A stretch of 53,410 nucleotides of DNA from positions 1 to 53,410 of the forward strand of contig JAAYBH010000212.1 of NCBI GenBank assembly GCA_012718935.1. The letters run 5' to 3'. Both the position numbers and the translations under genes were made by a program. A model generated the notes under the pieces. The model did no database searches and was not told the origin of the DNA. It saw nothing but the letters and a program-made list of their open reading frames with translations. This DNA comes from Clostridiales bacterium. GTDB taxonomy: Bacteria > Bacillota > Clostridia > Oscillospirales > Oscillospiraceae. Positions 16,493-25,753 of the stretch are shown piece after piece (position 1 is the first letter of the stretch; the number at the start of each line of letters is the position of its first letter).

Positions 16493-17095
16493 TCATTCTG
16501 CGGCTTGCTTCAGGGAGGCAATTTTCGCCATCAGCGCGTCGGCAGCTGCAGTATAGTCATTCTGTGTCATTTTCTTTTTATCGGGATTTACCAGATAAGG
16601 CTTTCCAAAGACAATCGTGTACGTATGAAACATCTTTTTGTTTCGCGGCACATACACAGGTATGATCGGCACGGACATCTGATCCGCTATCCGGACGGCG
16701 CCCCGTTTCGCCTCCGCGCCTTCCTCCGTTTTGACTCTCGTACCTTCCGGAAAAATAGCGATTTTTTCGCCTGCTTTTAAGTATGATAGGGAGTTCTTTA
16801 TAGCGCTCACGTCGTTGTGACCGCGATTTACAGGAAAGCTGCCGATGCTCCTCAGTACCGCTCCAAGAATCGGCACACGGAACAGCTCTGCTTTCCCCAT
16901 GTAATGCAGGTGATTCTCGATACCGGCGGCAAACGAGATGAGCACGGGATCGAAATTGCTGGAGTGATTGGCGCAGAATACGACCGGACCGGGCTGAATG
17001 TTTTCTCTCCCGACCTGTTTAATTTTATAAATGAAAAAAAGCATTAATCGCAGAAAGTGAAACAGTCTTCTGTAAGCGCGGTACTGACGGTTCAT
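16493..17095 (-). CDS. plsC: 1-acylglycerol-3-phosphate O-acyltransferase
   Basis: Acylates lysophosphatidic acid to phosphatidic acid at the inner membrane face. The 200-residue product has one hydrophobic N-terminal segment (FHFLRLMLFFIY), the catalytic NHSSNFDP (HX4D) motif and the FPEGTR phosphate-binding motif. The ATG at 17093-17095 overlaps the cmk stop by 4 bases. The cmk-plsC-ispH/S1 order is conserved in Clostridia and groups nucleotide, lipid and translation functions. Confidence 0.95.
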   Translation of the reverse strand: MNRQYRAYRRLFHFLRLMLFFIYKIKQVGRENIQPGPVVFCANHSSNFDPVLISFAAGIENHLHYMGKAELFRVPILGAVLRSIGSFPVNRGHNDVSAIKNSLSYLKAGEKIAIFPEGTRVKTEEGAEAKRGAVRIADQMSVPIIPVYVPRNKKMFHTYTIVFGKPYLVNPDKKKMTQNDYTAAADALMAKIASLKQAAE

Positions 17096-17769
17096 AGGTC
17101 CAGTTTCTCCTTCGCCAGCGCGCAAATGATATGAAAGCACTCGTCAAGGCTTTTCCCGGTGGTGTCAACAAGAATCGCGTCAGGCGCTGCTCTTAAGGGC
17201 GCGGCGCTGCGCTCACTGTCGTTTTTATCCCTGTACTCAATGTCCCGCAGCACTTCATCATATGTCACAGCAACCTTTTTGTCCGTCAGCTCCTTGTGAC
17301 GCCTGCGCGCGCGTTCCTCCAGCTGCGCGGTGAGGAAAATCTTCAGACCTGCGTTTGGGAGAACGACTGTCCCGATGTCTCGGCCGTCCATGATGACATC
17401 GTATTTTTCAGCCATTTCCTTCTGCATGTTTAATAAATAAGAGCGCACCGACACCATAGCGGAGACGTCGGAAGCATAAATTGACGCTTGAGGTGTCCTG
17501 ATTTCTTCCGAGACGTCCGTACCGTTCAGGATCATCCGCTGCAAACCGTCATTATCATACATCATCTCTATTTTAATATCAGGCAATAGCCGTTTCACAC
17601 CTTCTTCATACTTCGATGTCACCTTATTACGGATCGCATAAAGGCCGACAGTGCGATACAAGGCGCCTGTATCGACATAGATGAGCCCGAATTTCTTTGC
17701 CGTCAATCTCGCCAGCGTACTTTTACCCGCACCGCTCGGACCGTCAATGGCAATGCTTCTGTTTTCCAT
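17092..17769 (-). CDS. cmk: Cytidylate kinase
   Basis: Phosphorylates CMP and dCMP. The 225-residue product has the P-loop IDGPSGAGKST at 8-18, the YVDTGALYR block and the conserved DGRDIGTVVLP. The ATG at 17767-17769 has AGGAAAA upstream; the open frame continues far upstream but overlaps the flavoprotein gene and encodes nothing recognisable. CMP released by ispF and phospholipid synthesis would be recycled here. Confidence 0.97.
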   Translation of the reverse strand: MENRSIAIDGPSGAGKSTLARLTAKKFGLIYVDTGALYRTVGLYAIRNKVTSKYEEGVKRLLPDIKIEMMYDNDGLQRMILNGTDVSEEIRTPQASIYASDVSAMVSVRSYLLNMQKEMAEKYDVIMDGRDIGTVVLPNAGLKIFLTAQLEERARRRHKELTDKKVAVTYDEVLRDIEYRDKNDSERSAAPLRAAPDAILVDTTGKSLDECFHIICALAKEKLDL

Positions 17770-17830
17770 GCTGATTTTCCTTTCAATTTCTGCGAGTTGA
17801 TGAATACTGTCTAGCGCACTATGCGCGCCC

Positions 17831-19069
17831 CTATGCTTGTATGTGGCTGCCGGCGGCATATGCGGTCGACCAGGCGATCTGAAGGTTGAACCCGCCCGTG
17901 TAGGCGTCGGCGTCGATGATCTCTCCCGCAAAATACAGGCCTCTGATCCGTTTTGATTCCATCGTCGTCGGATTGATCTCACGTGTATCCACCCCGCCCG
18001 ACGTGATGATTGCCTCCTCAATGGGCCGCAGACCAATGACGTCGAGACTGAAGCATTTAAAAAGCTGCAGCAGCTTACCTCTCTGCTCTCGCGTGATGGA
18101 ATTGACCTTCGTCTCCGGCGGTATGCCGGAAAGCTCAATAAGGACAGGTATCATCATTTTACTGGCAAGGTCGCCCAGCGCGTTTGAAAAATCGCGGTTA
18201 TGGTACTTCTCAAAATCCCTCAGCAGGCGCGCATCCAGCTTTTTTTCATCCAGCGCCGGCTTCAGGTTAATGAGAATTTTGTATTTCTTGTTTTGAAAAT
18301 CGCGCATATGAGCGCTGGCCGACAGGACAAGCGGCCCGGATACGCCGAAATGTGTGAAGAGCAGTTCTCCGAAATCCTCAAAAACAGGCTTTTTACTCCC
18401 GTCACTGACAGTCAGACGGACATTTTTTAAAGAAAGCCCTTGCATTCTCCTGCAGATATCCGGCGACGCAGCAAGGGGCACCAGCGACGCCTTCGGCGGA
18501 ATAATTGTGTGGCCGAGGGCGGCCGCTATTTTATACCCGTCCCCAGTGGAGCCGGTCAGCGGGTATGAAACGCCGCCTGTACATAGTACGGCGGTCCTGC
18601 ATTCGAATATCCTTTTCGAGCCGATGACGGCGTCGACATGCCCTTCCTCAATCCGAATTGATTCCGCCGCGCCCTTTACGATTTCAGCTCCGGTCCTATC
18701 AAGATATCGGCGCAGCGCTGAGACAATATCTGCGGCCTTGTCGGAAACGGGGAAAACCCTGCCGCCACGTTCAGTCTTAAGGGGTACGCCAAGCTTTTCG
18801 AAAAGGGTGATCGTATCCTGCGCCGTAAAACTGCTCAATGCGCTCATCAGAAACCGTCCGCCCGTCGGGATGTTTTCGACGGCTTCCTGTACGGAACAAT
18901 CGTTCGTCACATTGCATCTGCCTTTGCCGGTGATACGGAGCTTCAAACCTAGGCGGTCGTTTTTTTCGAGCAGCAGCACGCGGAGTCCGCGTTCGGCGGC
19001 GACGGCCGCCGACAGCATGCCGGCGGCGCCGCCGCCGATGACAACGACGTCATGTCTCGTTTTTTTCAT
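17831..19069 (-). CDS. HI0933/YhiN-family flavoprotein
   Basis: An FAD-binding oxidoreductase-like protein of unknown substrate, 412 residues from the ATG at 19067-19069. It has the Rossmann motif VVVIGGGAAGMLSAA, the family signature LKLRITGKGRCNVTN, and a C-terminal GLYFAGEIIDADAYTGGFNLQIA block. Its start overlaps the end of the RpiR-family regulator gene by about 20 bases. A second in-frame ATG at 19082-19084 would add five residues. Upstream of cmk is a frequent location for this family. No reaction can be assigned. Confidence 0.93.
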   Translation of the reverse strand: MKKTRHDVVVIGGGAAGMLSAAVAAERGLRVLLLEKNDRLGLKLRITGKGRCNVTNDCSVQEAVENIPTGGRFLMSALSSFTAQDTITLFEKLGVPLKTERGGRVFPVSDKAADIVSALRRYLDRTGAEIVKGAAESIRIEEGHVDAVIGSKRIFECRTAVLCTGGVSYPLTGSTGDGYKIAAALGHTIIPPKASLVPLAASPDICRRMQGLSLKNVRLTVSDGSKKPVFEDFGELLFTHFGVSGPLVLSASAHMRDFQNKKYKILINLKPALDEKKLDARLLRDFEKYHNRDFSNALGDLASKMMIPVLIELSGIPPETKVNSITREQRGKLLQLFKCFSLDVIGLRPIEEAIITSGGVDTREINPTTMESKRIRGLYFAGEIIDADAYTGGFNLQIAWSTAYAAGSHIQA

Positions 19070-19913
19070 AAACTTCGTATTCATCCCATATACGCTCGAG
19101 TTTTTCAAAGTTTGAGTAGAGATCGCCTTTTGCCTTTGCGGAGGTGGCGACGATCAGGGCGTTGACCAGGCTCAGGGGCGCAACCAGCGTATCAAGGAAT
19201 GAAATCATATCGCTTCTGGCAAACAGGGCGATATCAGCCTGCTTTGCGATTGGCGATGTGTTGGTGTCCGTGATACCGATGACGCTGGCGCCCATGTCGC
19301 GGGCGTAATGCATGGCCTTGATCGTACGCCGCGAATATCTCGGGAAAGACAGTGCAATAAAGACATCCCCTGTCGAGACGCGAAGAATCTGCTCGAAGAC
19401 CTCACTGGCAGATGACCCGTTGATGACACGCACGTTGTCGAACAGAAGGTTATAATAAAAGCCCATAAAGTTTGCTAGCGCCGACGCCGATCTTAATCCG
19501 AAAATGTAGATATTTTTCGCATTAACGATCATTTCCACAGCTGTTTCGAAGTGGCTGCGGTTGGTTTCCTCCATCGTCAGCCGGATTTGTTCGATATCAG
19601 ACGACAGGACAAGAGACAAAATGTCCTGGCTGTCCATCAAATCCTTTGCGACCTGGATCCTCTGAACCGAGGTCAGTCGATTCCGGATCATATCCTGCAG
19701 CGCCCTGCGCATCTCCGGGTATCCGTCATATCCGAGCTCGGCGGCGAAGCGAACGACAGTCGACTCGCTGACATCAACGACCTGTCCGAGCCGGCTTGCC
19801 GTCATAAACGCCGCCTTTTCGTAATTCCCCAAAATATATCTGGCTATGCTGCGCTGCCCTTTGGAAAAGCTGGGAGATGCGGCTTCAATGACAGACAGAA
19901 TATCTTGATCCAT
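19050..19913 (-). CDS. MurR/RpiR-family transcription regulator
   Basis: A 287-residue regulator with an N-terminal HTH_6 domain (about 1-75; DVSESTVVRFAAELGYDGYPE is the recognition region) and a SIS sugar-phosphate-binding domain (about 125-260; IFGLRSASA and SFPRYSRRT). The family usually controls sugar-phosphate or amino-sugar genes, but no sugar operon is adjacent, so the target is unknown. It has its own promoter at 19984-20011 and a GGGAGGAG site. It is co-directional and overlapping with the HI0933 flavoprotein gene. Confidence 0.93.
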   Translation of the reverse strand: MDQDILSVIEAASPSFSKGQRSIARYILGNYEKAAFMTASRLGQVVDVSESTVVRFAAELGYDGYPEMRRALQDMIRNRLTSVQRIQVAKDLMDSQDILSLVLSSDIEQIRLTMEETNRSHFETAVEMIVNAKNIYIFGLRSASALANFMGFYYNLLFDNVRVINGSSASEVFEQILRVSTGDVFIALSFPRYSRRTIKAMHYARDMGASVIGITDTNTSPIAKQADIALFARSDMISFLDTLVAPLSLVNALIVATSAKAKGDLYSNFEKLERIWDEYEVYEKNET

Positions 19914-19983
19914 ACCTTTCTCCTCCCATGAGTAATCAGCAAGTGCACAAAGTGCCCAGGCGCTTTAATGGAATATCATACAT

Positions 19984-20011
19984 ATTATATGGCTTATGCG
20001 GCATAAAGCAA
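19984..20011 (-). promoter_or_regulatory. Promoter of the RpiR-family regulator
   Basis: On the minus strand TTGCTT (20006-20011), a 16-base spacer and a perfect TATAAT (19984-19989) lie about 70 bases upstream of the start. Confidence 0.6.
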
Positions 20012-20045
20012 GCATCAAATGCAGTTTTTACTGTGTATTCCTGCA

Positions 20046-20774
20046 TTATTTTCGGTTCGTCCGCTGCTGCTCCCCCTTAAGCTGCGCCACTTCGGCCTCG
20101 CTCAAATACCGCCAGGAGCCGATTTTGAGATTGCCGAGCTTGAGACCGCCCTCGGCAACACGTTTCAGCCGCTCAACGCTTAAACCAGCCTTCGCACACA
20201 TTTTTCTGATCTGCCTGTTCCGCCCCTCATGAATTGTAATCGAAAGTAGCGCGCCGTCGGAGGTCTTATCCAGTATTCTGACCTCAGCCGGCCTGATCGT
20301 GTAGCCGTCGATGGTCATCGGCGCGCCCAGCGGCTCGATCGCACTGTCAACATCGCCTTTAACATGCGCATGATACGTTTTCTTCTTCTCATTGGACGGG
20401 TGTGTTAAGTAATGGGTCAATTCTCCGTCATTTGTCATAATCAGCAGACCTTCTGAATCCAGATCAAGCCGCCCGACGGGATAGACGCGCACAGGGCTGC
20501 CCGTCACAAGCTCGGAAACATTTGCTCTTCCCTTTTCATCATGCATTGTCGTCACGTATCCCCGGGGCTTGTTGAGCATTATGTAAACCTTTTTCTCTGC
20601 ATTCCCCAATGGCGTACCATCGATGGCAATCACATCGGCAGCAGTATCGGCGCTTTGGCCTATCATGGCGATTACGCCGTTTACCGAGACGCGGCCGGCT
20701 TTTATCATCTGTTCCGACGCACGGCGCGATGCGACGCCGTGCGTTGACAATATTTTTTGTAGTCTTTCCTGCAT
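20046..20774 (-). CDS. rluB: Ribosomal large-subunit pseudouridine synthase (RluB type)
   Basis: An S4 RNA-binding domain (about 1-60; MQERLQKILSTHGVASRRASE) precedes the RsuA/RluB catalytic domain with GRLDLDSEGLL, whose Asp is the nucleophile. It isomerises uridine in 23S rRNA. 242 residues. I take the ATG at 20772-20774, eight bases after GAGG; an in-frame GTG three codons earlier is immediately adjacent to that site. RluB rather than RsuA is favoured by length and Firmicutes context beside scpB, but the target base is not proven. Confidence 0.93.
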   Translation of the reverse strand: MQERLQKILSTHGVASRRASEQMIKAGRVSVNGVIAMIGQSADTAADVIAIDGTPLGNAEKKVYIMLNKPRGYVTTMHDEKGRANVSELVTGSPVRVYPVGRLDLDSEGLLIMTNDGELTHYLTHPSNEKKKTYHAHVKGDVDSAIEPLGAPMTIDGYTIRPAEVRILDKTSDGALLSITIHEGRNRQIRKMCAKAGLSVERLKRVAEGGLKLGNLKIGSWRYLSEAEVAQLKGEQQRTNRK

Positions 20775-20817
20775 ATGAAACACCTCAAATTTTATATCAG
20801 ATGACCTCCGAATTCAT

Positions 20818-21954
20818 CTACCGTTTCCGCAGTGTAAGCGACCATTTGAGCTTTTCCGCAAACGTCAGCGGTATCATTTCATCCAGCTCGACGTGTTCGC
20901 CGAATAGAAGCGGAATTTCCTTTATTGTATTGCCGTTCTGCATTATGGCTAGCAGTCCGGCTGCTTCTTTCTCCGCAACGGGGGCATAAACGAATTTTTT
21001 GATCTCACAGGAAATCTCTGTCACATCCGAACGGTCATATACATAGCTGTAGTCTTCCGCCGGATGGATGCGTGCGTTTTCCTTTTTGCCCGATATAACG
21101 GGAATACTGCCGTAGGTTTGATCCTCTTTCTTGATTTGTAAGCACCCGTAATTCGCGAAAGCCCAATTGTAAAGCTTCGAATGATCATTCCAGTCATCCG
21201 GCGCCGACAGGGTGACGCAGATCAGCTGCATTCCATCGCGCTCAGTACAGGACGCGAGACTGCGGCCGGCGCTTTTCGTATATCCTGTCTTGATCCCGAT
21301 GGCCCCCTGACATTTCCAGAGCAGTTTGTTATGGTTTTTAAAGTACCGCCCTGCAATGCGGATTTGCTTCGTCGAAACGATGTCCCGAAATGTTTTATTG
21401 TTCATCGCTTCGGCAGATATGAGAGCAAGATCGCGGGCTGTTGAAAAATGATCCTTATGGTCAAGCCCGTGGGGGTTCGTGAAATGAGAATTCCGGCAGC
21501 CTATGCTCTCTGCGTATTGATTCATCAAATCTGAAAACGCGTCAAGACTGCCGGATACATGCAGAGCCAGCGCGGCAGCCGCGTCATTTCCAGATTCCAG
21601 CAGCAGGCCATAAAGTAAAGCGAGAACTGTCAGCTCTTCTCCGTGCCTGAGGTAAATAGATGAGCCTTCAATCGCCGGGAAGTCATTCTGAATGACAACC
21701 TTATCATTCACATCGCTGTTTTCAAGAACGACCAATGCTGTCAGAATCTTCGTTGTACTGGCGATACGCATATGTTTGTCGGCATTTTTCTCATATAGCA
21801 CTGTTTTACTGGAGGCTTCCATCAGGATATCCGCCGCCGCGGAAGTAGCCGGCGCTTGCGGTTGCGCAGCTGCTCCAGCGGGAACCTGAAATCCTGTCAG
21901 CAGGATCAGTGCGATGACTGCGGCGAAAATCCTTTTATTAAAACAATTTGTCAA
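20818..21954 (-). CDS. D-alanyl-D-alanine carboxypeptidase, DacF-like
   Basis: An exported penicillin-binding protein that trims the terminal D-Ala from peptidoglycan stems. It has a signal peptide (hydrophobic FAAVIALILLTGF then PAGAAA). The S11 peptidase motifs are intact: SxxK at 66-69 (STTK), SGN at 121-123, KTG at 222-224. The C-terminal region fits the beta-rich PBP5-like domain. I start at TTG 21952-21954 with GGGGTGG about nine bases upstream; another TTG at 21970-21972 is possible. The neighbour ytfJ suggests a link to sporulation, as for dacF in Bacillus. Confidence 0.92.
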   Translation of the reverse strand: MTNCFNKRIFAAVIALILLTGFQVPAGAAAQPQAPATSAAADILMEASSKTVLYEKNADKHMRIASTTKILTALVVLENSDVNDKVVIQNDFPAIEGSSIYLRHGEELTVLALLYGLLLESGNDAAAALALHVSGSLDAFSDLMNQYAESIGCRNSHFTNPHGLDHKDHFSTARDLALISAEAMNNKTFRDIVSTKQIRIAGRYFKNHNKLLWKCQGAIGIKTGYTKSAGRSLASCTERDGMQLICVTLSAPDDWNDHSKLYNWAFANYGCLQIKKEDQTYGSIPVISGKKENARIHPAEDYSYVYDRSDVTEISCEIKKFVYAPVAEKEAAGLLAIMQNGNTIKEIPLLFGEHVELDEMIPLTFAEKLKWSLTLRKR

Positions 21955-22028
21955 AAATAAGCACCACCCCAATTCAATTTAAGGCAGTGCTTATTATTAT
22001 CAGACGACCCGGATTTATCCGCTCTAAT

Positions 22029-22409
22029 TCAGTCCTTATTCATGAGCTCGCTGACCTTGTCAATCACCTCGGGGACCATTTCGATAATTCTGTCGACTGT
22101 TGACGAGGCGGGAGGCGCAATATTCAGGAGCTTAATGCTGGCGCCTTTGACAATAAGAAACGCGACAGGCACGATATTGACTCCTGCGCCGCTACCGCCG
22201 CCGAAAGCATTGTTCTGCCCCTGCTGTTGGTGCTTTGTCTGAAAATCAGAACCGCCGCTGGCAAAGCCGAAACTGACCTTGGAGATAGGAATGAGTGTGA
22301 TGCCGTCCGCGGTGACGATTGGTGAACCGACAATCGTATTGACATCGACCATCTCCCTGATTTTTTGCATCGTGGTCTCCATCAAATCACCAATTGGATG
22401 CTTGTCCAT
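22029..22409 (-). CDS. ytfJ: Spore protein YtfJ (GerW family)
   Basis: A 126-residue protein with the GerW signature: MDKHPIGDLMETTMQKIREM, VGSPIVTADGITLIPISKVSFGF, then a glycine-rich FGGGSGAG and NIVPVAFLIV. The family is made in the forespore and affects spore germination. The ATG at 22407-22409 has GGCGGG about eight bases upstream. The order scpA-scpB-DUF2953-ytfJ is typical of sporulating Clostridia, so it supports an endospore-forming lineage. Confidence 0.93.
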   Translation of the reverse strand: MDKHPIGDLMETTMQKIREMVDVNTIVGSPIVTADGITLIPISKVSFGFASGGSDFQTKHQQQGQNNAFGGGSGAGVNIVPVAFLIVKGASIKLLNIAPPASSTVDRIIEMVPEVIDKVSELMNKD

Positions 22410-22411
22410 TG

Positions 22412-22981
22412 TTAACCCGCCTTTCTGATTTTGGCTCTCATATTCTCGCTTTTGACCATGTTTTTGACGACGCCAAACACCACATAAACCGCCTCCCACA
22501 CGGCAAGAGATAATATGGCTTTGACATAGATATACGGCTCGGCTGCTTCAAAACTTACTGACGTTCGAAGATCCCTGTTTTTGATATTGAAGTTATTCTC
22601 AATCAAGGGCAAAATCATACCGTATCCTGCGCTGGCCGCACCGAAATACATTGCCGTCGCAGCTGGATCTGCGCCAGCCGCCATATAGTGGATGGACAGT
22701 TCCTTGATAAGCAGCTTGCGTTTAAGCCTTGATAACGCCTGCTTCAGCGAGGGAAGCTGAGCTTTCAGGCTTTCCAGCCGACCGGCCTTTATGACGGACT
22801 CGCGTGCTTTTTCTTTTTTTTCTTTCCGTTGTTTTTTTTTGTCGTCGGGCAGTATTCTTTTCCTAAAAGGTCCGACATACGCGCTGAGGATAAAACCATC
22901 CTCGTCATACTGCGCCAGGAGCCTCACGCGTAAAAAACAGATGAGAATAAGGAACGCCAGTATGGCCGCCGCTATGATCAT
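22412..22981 (-). CDS. DUF2953-domain protein
   Basis: A 189-residue protein with an N-terminal transmembrane helix (MIIAAAILAFLILICFL), a short beta stretch (LLAQYDEDGFILSAYVGPF), a lysine-rich charged segment and the helical DUF2953 C-terminus with ELSIHYMAAGADPAATAMYFG and a conserved FNIKNRD. The function is unknown. It starts two bases after the scpB stop and ends two bases before ytfJ begins, so it is co-expressed with a spore protein, as in other Clostridia. Confidence 0.87.
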   Translation of the reverse strand: MIIAAAILAFLILICFLRVRLLAQYDEDGFILSAYVGPFRKRILPDDKKKQRKEKKEKARESVIKAGRLESLKAQLPSLKQALSRLKRKLLIKELSIHYMAAGADPAATAMYFGAASAGYGMILPLIENNFNIKNRDLRTSVSFEAAEPYIYVKAILSLAVWEAVYVVFGVVKNMVKSENMRAKIRKAG

Positions 22982-22983
22982 TT

Positions 22984-23577
22984 TCAGACCTCCACAGCAT
23001 CCTTCAATTGCTCAAAATCAACCGTCTGTATGTTGACGATAACGTCCCCGTCTTTATCCGGCTGATCTGGTTCCGGCAGCTCCGGCAGTTCCTCCAGAGA
23101 AGTCAGGCCAAAGGTCCTGAGAAAGGCGGGCGTTGTTTTATACAGCAGCGGTCGCCCCGGAACCGACAGCCTGCCGCAAGTTTCGATAAGTTTTCTTTCC
23201 TGAAGCAGCCCTACTGTATATGAGCTGTCGACGCCGCGGACCTGCTCGATATAAAGCTTGGTAACAGGCTGGAAATAAGCGACAATGGACAGCACCTCCA
23301 ATGCCTGCTGTGACAGCTGCGGCTGTTTTCTTGTCTCAAGCGCCAGGCGAATATAATCGGCGTACTCGGGAGCGGAGCAGAGCTGAACTGCCCTGTCCAG
23401 AAAAACGAGACGCATGCCCCGCCGCTCAAAAATATAGCGGTCACGAAGGCCGGCGGCTGCTTGTGTGATGCTGTCCTCATCCGTACCGAGTACAGCGGCA
23501 ATGCGGCTGATGCTGACAGGCTCACCCGATGCGAATAGTATGCCCTCTATGATGTTTTCTATGTCATGAATTTCCAT
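22984..23577 (-). CDS. scpB: Segregation and condensation protein B
   Basis: A 197-residue partner of ScpA in the SMC condensin. It has the winged-helix start (IENIIEGILFASGEPVSISRIA) and the second winged helix with ALEVLSIVAYFQPVTKLYIEQVRGVDSSYTV, both family signatures. ScpB dimers bind ScpA and regulate the SMC ATPase. It lies 61 bases downstream of scpA. Confidence 0.95.
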   Translation of the reverse strand: MEIHDIENIIEGILFASGEPVSISRIAAVLGTDEDSITQAAAGLRDRYIFERRGMRLVFLDRAVQLCSAPEYADYIRLALETRKQPQLSQQALEVLSIVAYFQPVTKLYIEQVRGVDSSYTVGLLQERKLIETCGRLSVPGRPLLYKTTPAFLRTFGLTSLEELPELPEPDQPDKDGDVIVNIQTVDFEQLKDAVEV

Positions 23578-23638
23578 TATTTTGCCCGCCCCGCCGCGTG
23601 ATGCCGGCTGTTTATTATGTCAAGCTGTGTTTTTTATA

Positions 23639-24436
23639 TCATTCCGCCACATCATCAAAATTCGGCAGCTCGTCAATACTCGAAGCGTCAGGACCGGAGC
23701 AGTTGAGCATCAAATCCTCGTCATAACCGACGAGATAAATGGCACCTGTTCGGCATAGTTCCAGAACGGCAATGAAAACTGCGACCATTTCGGAACGGCT
23801 CCCGGCCTCGGCGATGAGGTCGCAAATCTGCACCGTGCCGCGCGCCCTGATATGTCCTAAAATTTCAGATGCCTTTTCCGTTACGGAGTATGTGATGCGT
23901 TTCGGGTATACAACCGCTTTTGCCGCGGTCAGTCCGTTCATTTCTTCCCTGTCAATCAGCTGTGCGAATGTGGAGACGAGATCAATGACGCTGTGTTCGT
24001 ATTTGTATTCGTTATCGGGCGCAAGATACTCCGGTGGCTTGACCATCAGCCCGTAACTGCTGCGGTACATCTCCGCCAGAAGGCCTGTAACAGCCTTGAT
24101 TTGCTGAAAGCTCTCGCGGCGCTGCAGCTCTTCGAGAGAACTGATGAGCTCGCTGAGTTCGTCTGTATCGTCAGTACCGGATAATAAGGTCTTTGTTTTG
24201 ATGTAAACGAGATAAGACGCCATGGCCACGAAATCGCTGGCAATTTCGAGATTCATCACAGACATCGTATCAAGATACGCCAGATACTGCTCCAGGATCA
24301 GCGATATACTGATATCCTTTATTTCGATCTTGTTCTTGCTGAGAAGCTGCAGAATCAGAGAAAGCGGTCCGGTAAAATCCTGCATCTCTCCCTTTGCTTT
24401 GACAACGTTCGACAGCGTGAAAATAGGGTTTTCCAT
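23639..24436 (-). CDS. scpA: Segregation and condensation protein A
   Basis: The kleisin of the SMC complex, 265 residues. The N-terminal FTGPLSLILQLLSKNKIEIKDI is the SMC-neck-binding helix region. A middle helical linker follows, and a winged-helix C-terminus (RGTVQICDLIAEAGSRSEMVAVFIAVLEL) binds the SMC head. It is separated from the upstream M50 protease gene by three bases. Confidence 0.95.
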   Translation of the reverse strand: MENPIFTLSNVVKAKGEMQDFTGPLSLILQLLSKNKIEIKDISISLILEQYLAYLDTMSVMNLEIASDFVAMASYLVYIKTKTLLSGTDDTDELSELISSLEELQRRESFQQIKAVTGLLAEMYRSSYGLMVKPPEYLAPDNEYKYEHSVIDLVSTFAQLIDREEMNGLTAAKAVVYPKRITYSVTEKASEILGHIRARGTVQICDLIAEAGSRSEMVAVFIAVLELCRTGAIYLVGYDEDLMLNCSGPDASSIDELPNFDDVAE

Positions 24437-24439
24437 GCG

Positions 24440-25120
24440 TCAGCTCCCGATTATTGACATCATTATTCCGTAGGAAAACCGTGTAATGTTCGACAGCCAA
24501 TTCATCACGGCGTCCGTTGCGATACTCAGAAAACCGGTCCGGTAATTGAGAAAAATCACAAATAGCAGGAGGATGAAACCGTATCGTTCATAGCGCATCA
24601 GCTTGTAATAAAGCTCATCTGACGCGACGGCAAACAGCACCTTCGATCCGTCCAGCGGCGGAACAGGGATCATGTTGAAAATACCCAAAACGACGGAGAA
24701 GGTCGCCGTAATATAAATAATGTCGAGTACAATATTACCCGCCGTGCTGTTCCTCAAAAACGGAAAAACCACACCCAGCAAAAAAAGGAAAATGACAGCC
24801 AGCAGAAAATTCGAAACAGGACCTGCAAAAGCCGTGATTGCCATGTCTCTCTTGGGCTTCTTAAAATTTCTCGGGTCGACCTGTACGGGTTTTGCCCAGC
24901 CGAAGCCGAAAAACACAAAAGCCAGCGCACCAAGGACATCGATGTGTTTTAACGGATTCAAGGTCAGCCTTCCCATGGTTTTTGCGGTACTGTCCCCAAG
25001 CTTGTGAGAGACGAATCCGTGCGCCAGTTCATGAAATACCATGCAGATGAGCACTGCTACAAGAGATACAATGCGTCCGTACCAAAAGCTCCAGTCAAGA
25101 TTTCTGAATATGTTTCCCAA
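24440..25120 (-). CDS. Site-2-protease-like membrane metallopeptidase (M50)
   Basis: A 226-residue protein with about five transmembrane helices. HELAH near residue 30 supplies two zinc ligands and the catalytic Glu, and NMIPVPPLDGSK near 148-159 supplies the third ligand. The family cleaves inside membranes, but this YwhC-type group has no assigned substrate. The start is TTG at 25118-25120, ten bases after AGGAGG. It precedes scpA in the same direction, a neighbourhood seen in many Firmicutes. Confidence 0.92.
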   Translation of the reverse strand: MGNIFRNLDWSFWYGRIVSLVAVLICMVFHELAHGFVSHKLGDSTAKTMGRLTLNPLKHIDVLGALAFVFFGFGWAKPVQVDPRNFKKPKRDMAITAFAGPVSNFLLAVIFLFLLGVVFPFLRNSTAGNIVLDIIYITATFSVVLGIFNMIPVPPLDGSKVLFAVASDELYYKLMRYERYGFILLLFVIFLNYRTGFLSIATDAVMNWLSNITRFSYGIMMSIIGS

Positions 25121-25152
25121 AAATCCGAAGCCTCCTAACTCCTCTGATTATA

Positions 25153-25743
25153 TCACCTTTTAGCAATATCTACAATCTCTTTTAGAAGCGCTTCCCTGTT
25201 CGTCCCTTTCTCTGCCGAAAAGAGGAGGACCGGTATTTCTGCCGGCAATGTGAGCGTTTCACTGATCAAATCGGTACAGGCTGCCTTTTCTGATGCGCTG
25301 AGCTTATCGCACTTATTAGCGGCAACGATCATCGGGCGGCCGGTGGCCAGAAACCATCCCGCCATCAGAACATCATCCTGGGTCGGCTTGTGGCGCGCAT
25401 CGACGATCAGAACGCCGAGGGATATCGCATCCGGCCGCGCGAAGAAAGCTTCCATCAATTTCCCCCAGCGCTGCTTTTCCGCAGCCGAAACCCTTGCATA
25501 TCCGTAACCGGGCAGATCGGTAAAATAGATTTGACCGTCTATTAAGAAATAGTTGACATGAACCGTCTTCCCCGGTGTCGCGCCGACACGGGCGAAATTT
25601 TTCCTGTTGAGAAGCCTGTTGATGACGGACGATTTTCCGACGTTGGATTTACCGGCAAAAACAACCTGCGGCAGACCGTCGGAAATAAAGTCCGAAGGCG
25701 CTGCCGCTGATTTGATAAATTTCGCATTGTGATAGTTCATCAT
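25153..25743 (-). CDS. ysxC: Ribosome biogenesis GTPase YsxC/EngB
   Basis: A 196-residue TrmE-Era-type GTPase needed for 50S assembly. It has G1 FAGKSNVGKSS, G3 TDLPGYGYA, G4 NKCDK and the conserved GWFL region. I use the ATG at 25741-25743, five bases after AGAGAAG; a second ATG follows directly. It begins 10 bases after lon ends, the usual lon-ysxC pair. Confidence 0.96.
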   Translation of the reverse strand: MMNYHNAKFIKSAAAPSDFISDGLPQVVFAGKSNVGKSSVINRLLNRKNFARVGATPGKTVHVNYFLIDGQIYFTDLPGYGYARVSAAEKQRWGKLMEAFFARPDAISLGVLIVDARHKPTQDDVLMAGWFLATGRPMIVAANKCDKLSASEKAACTDLISETLTLPAEIPVLLFSAEKGTNREALLKEIVDIAKR

Positions 25744-25753
25744 TATACTTCTC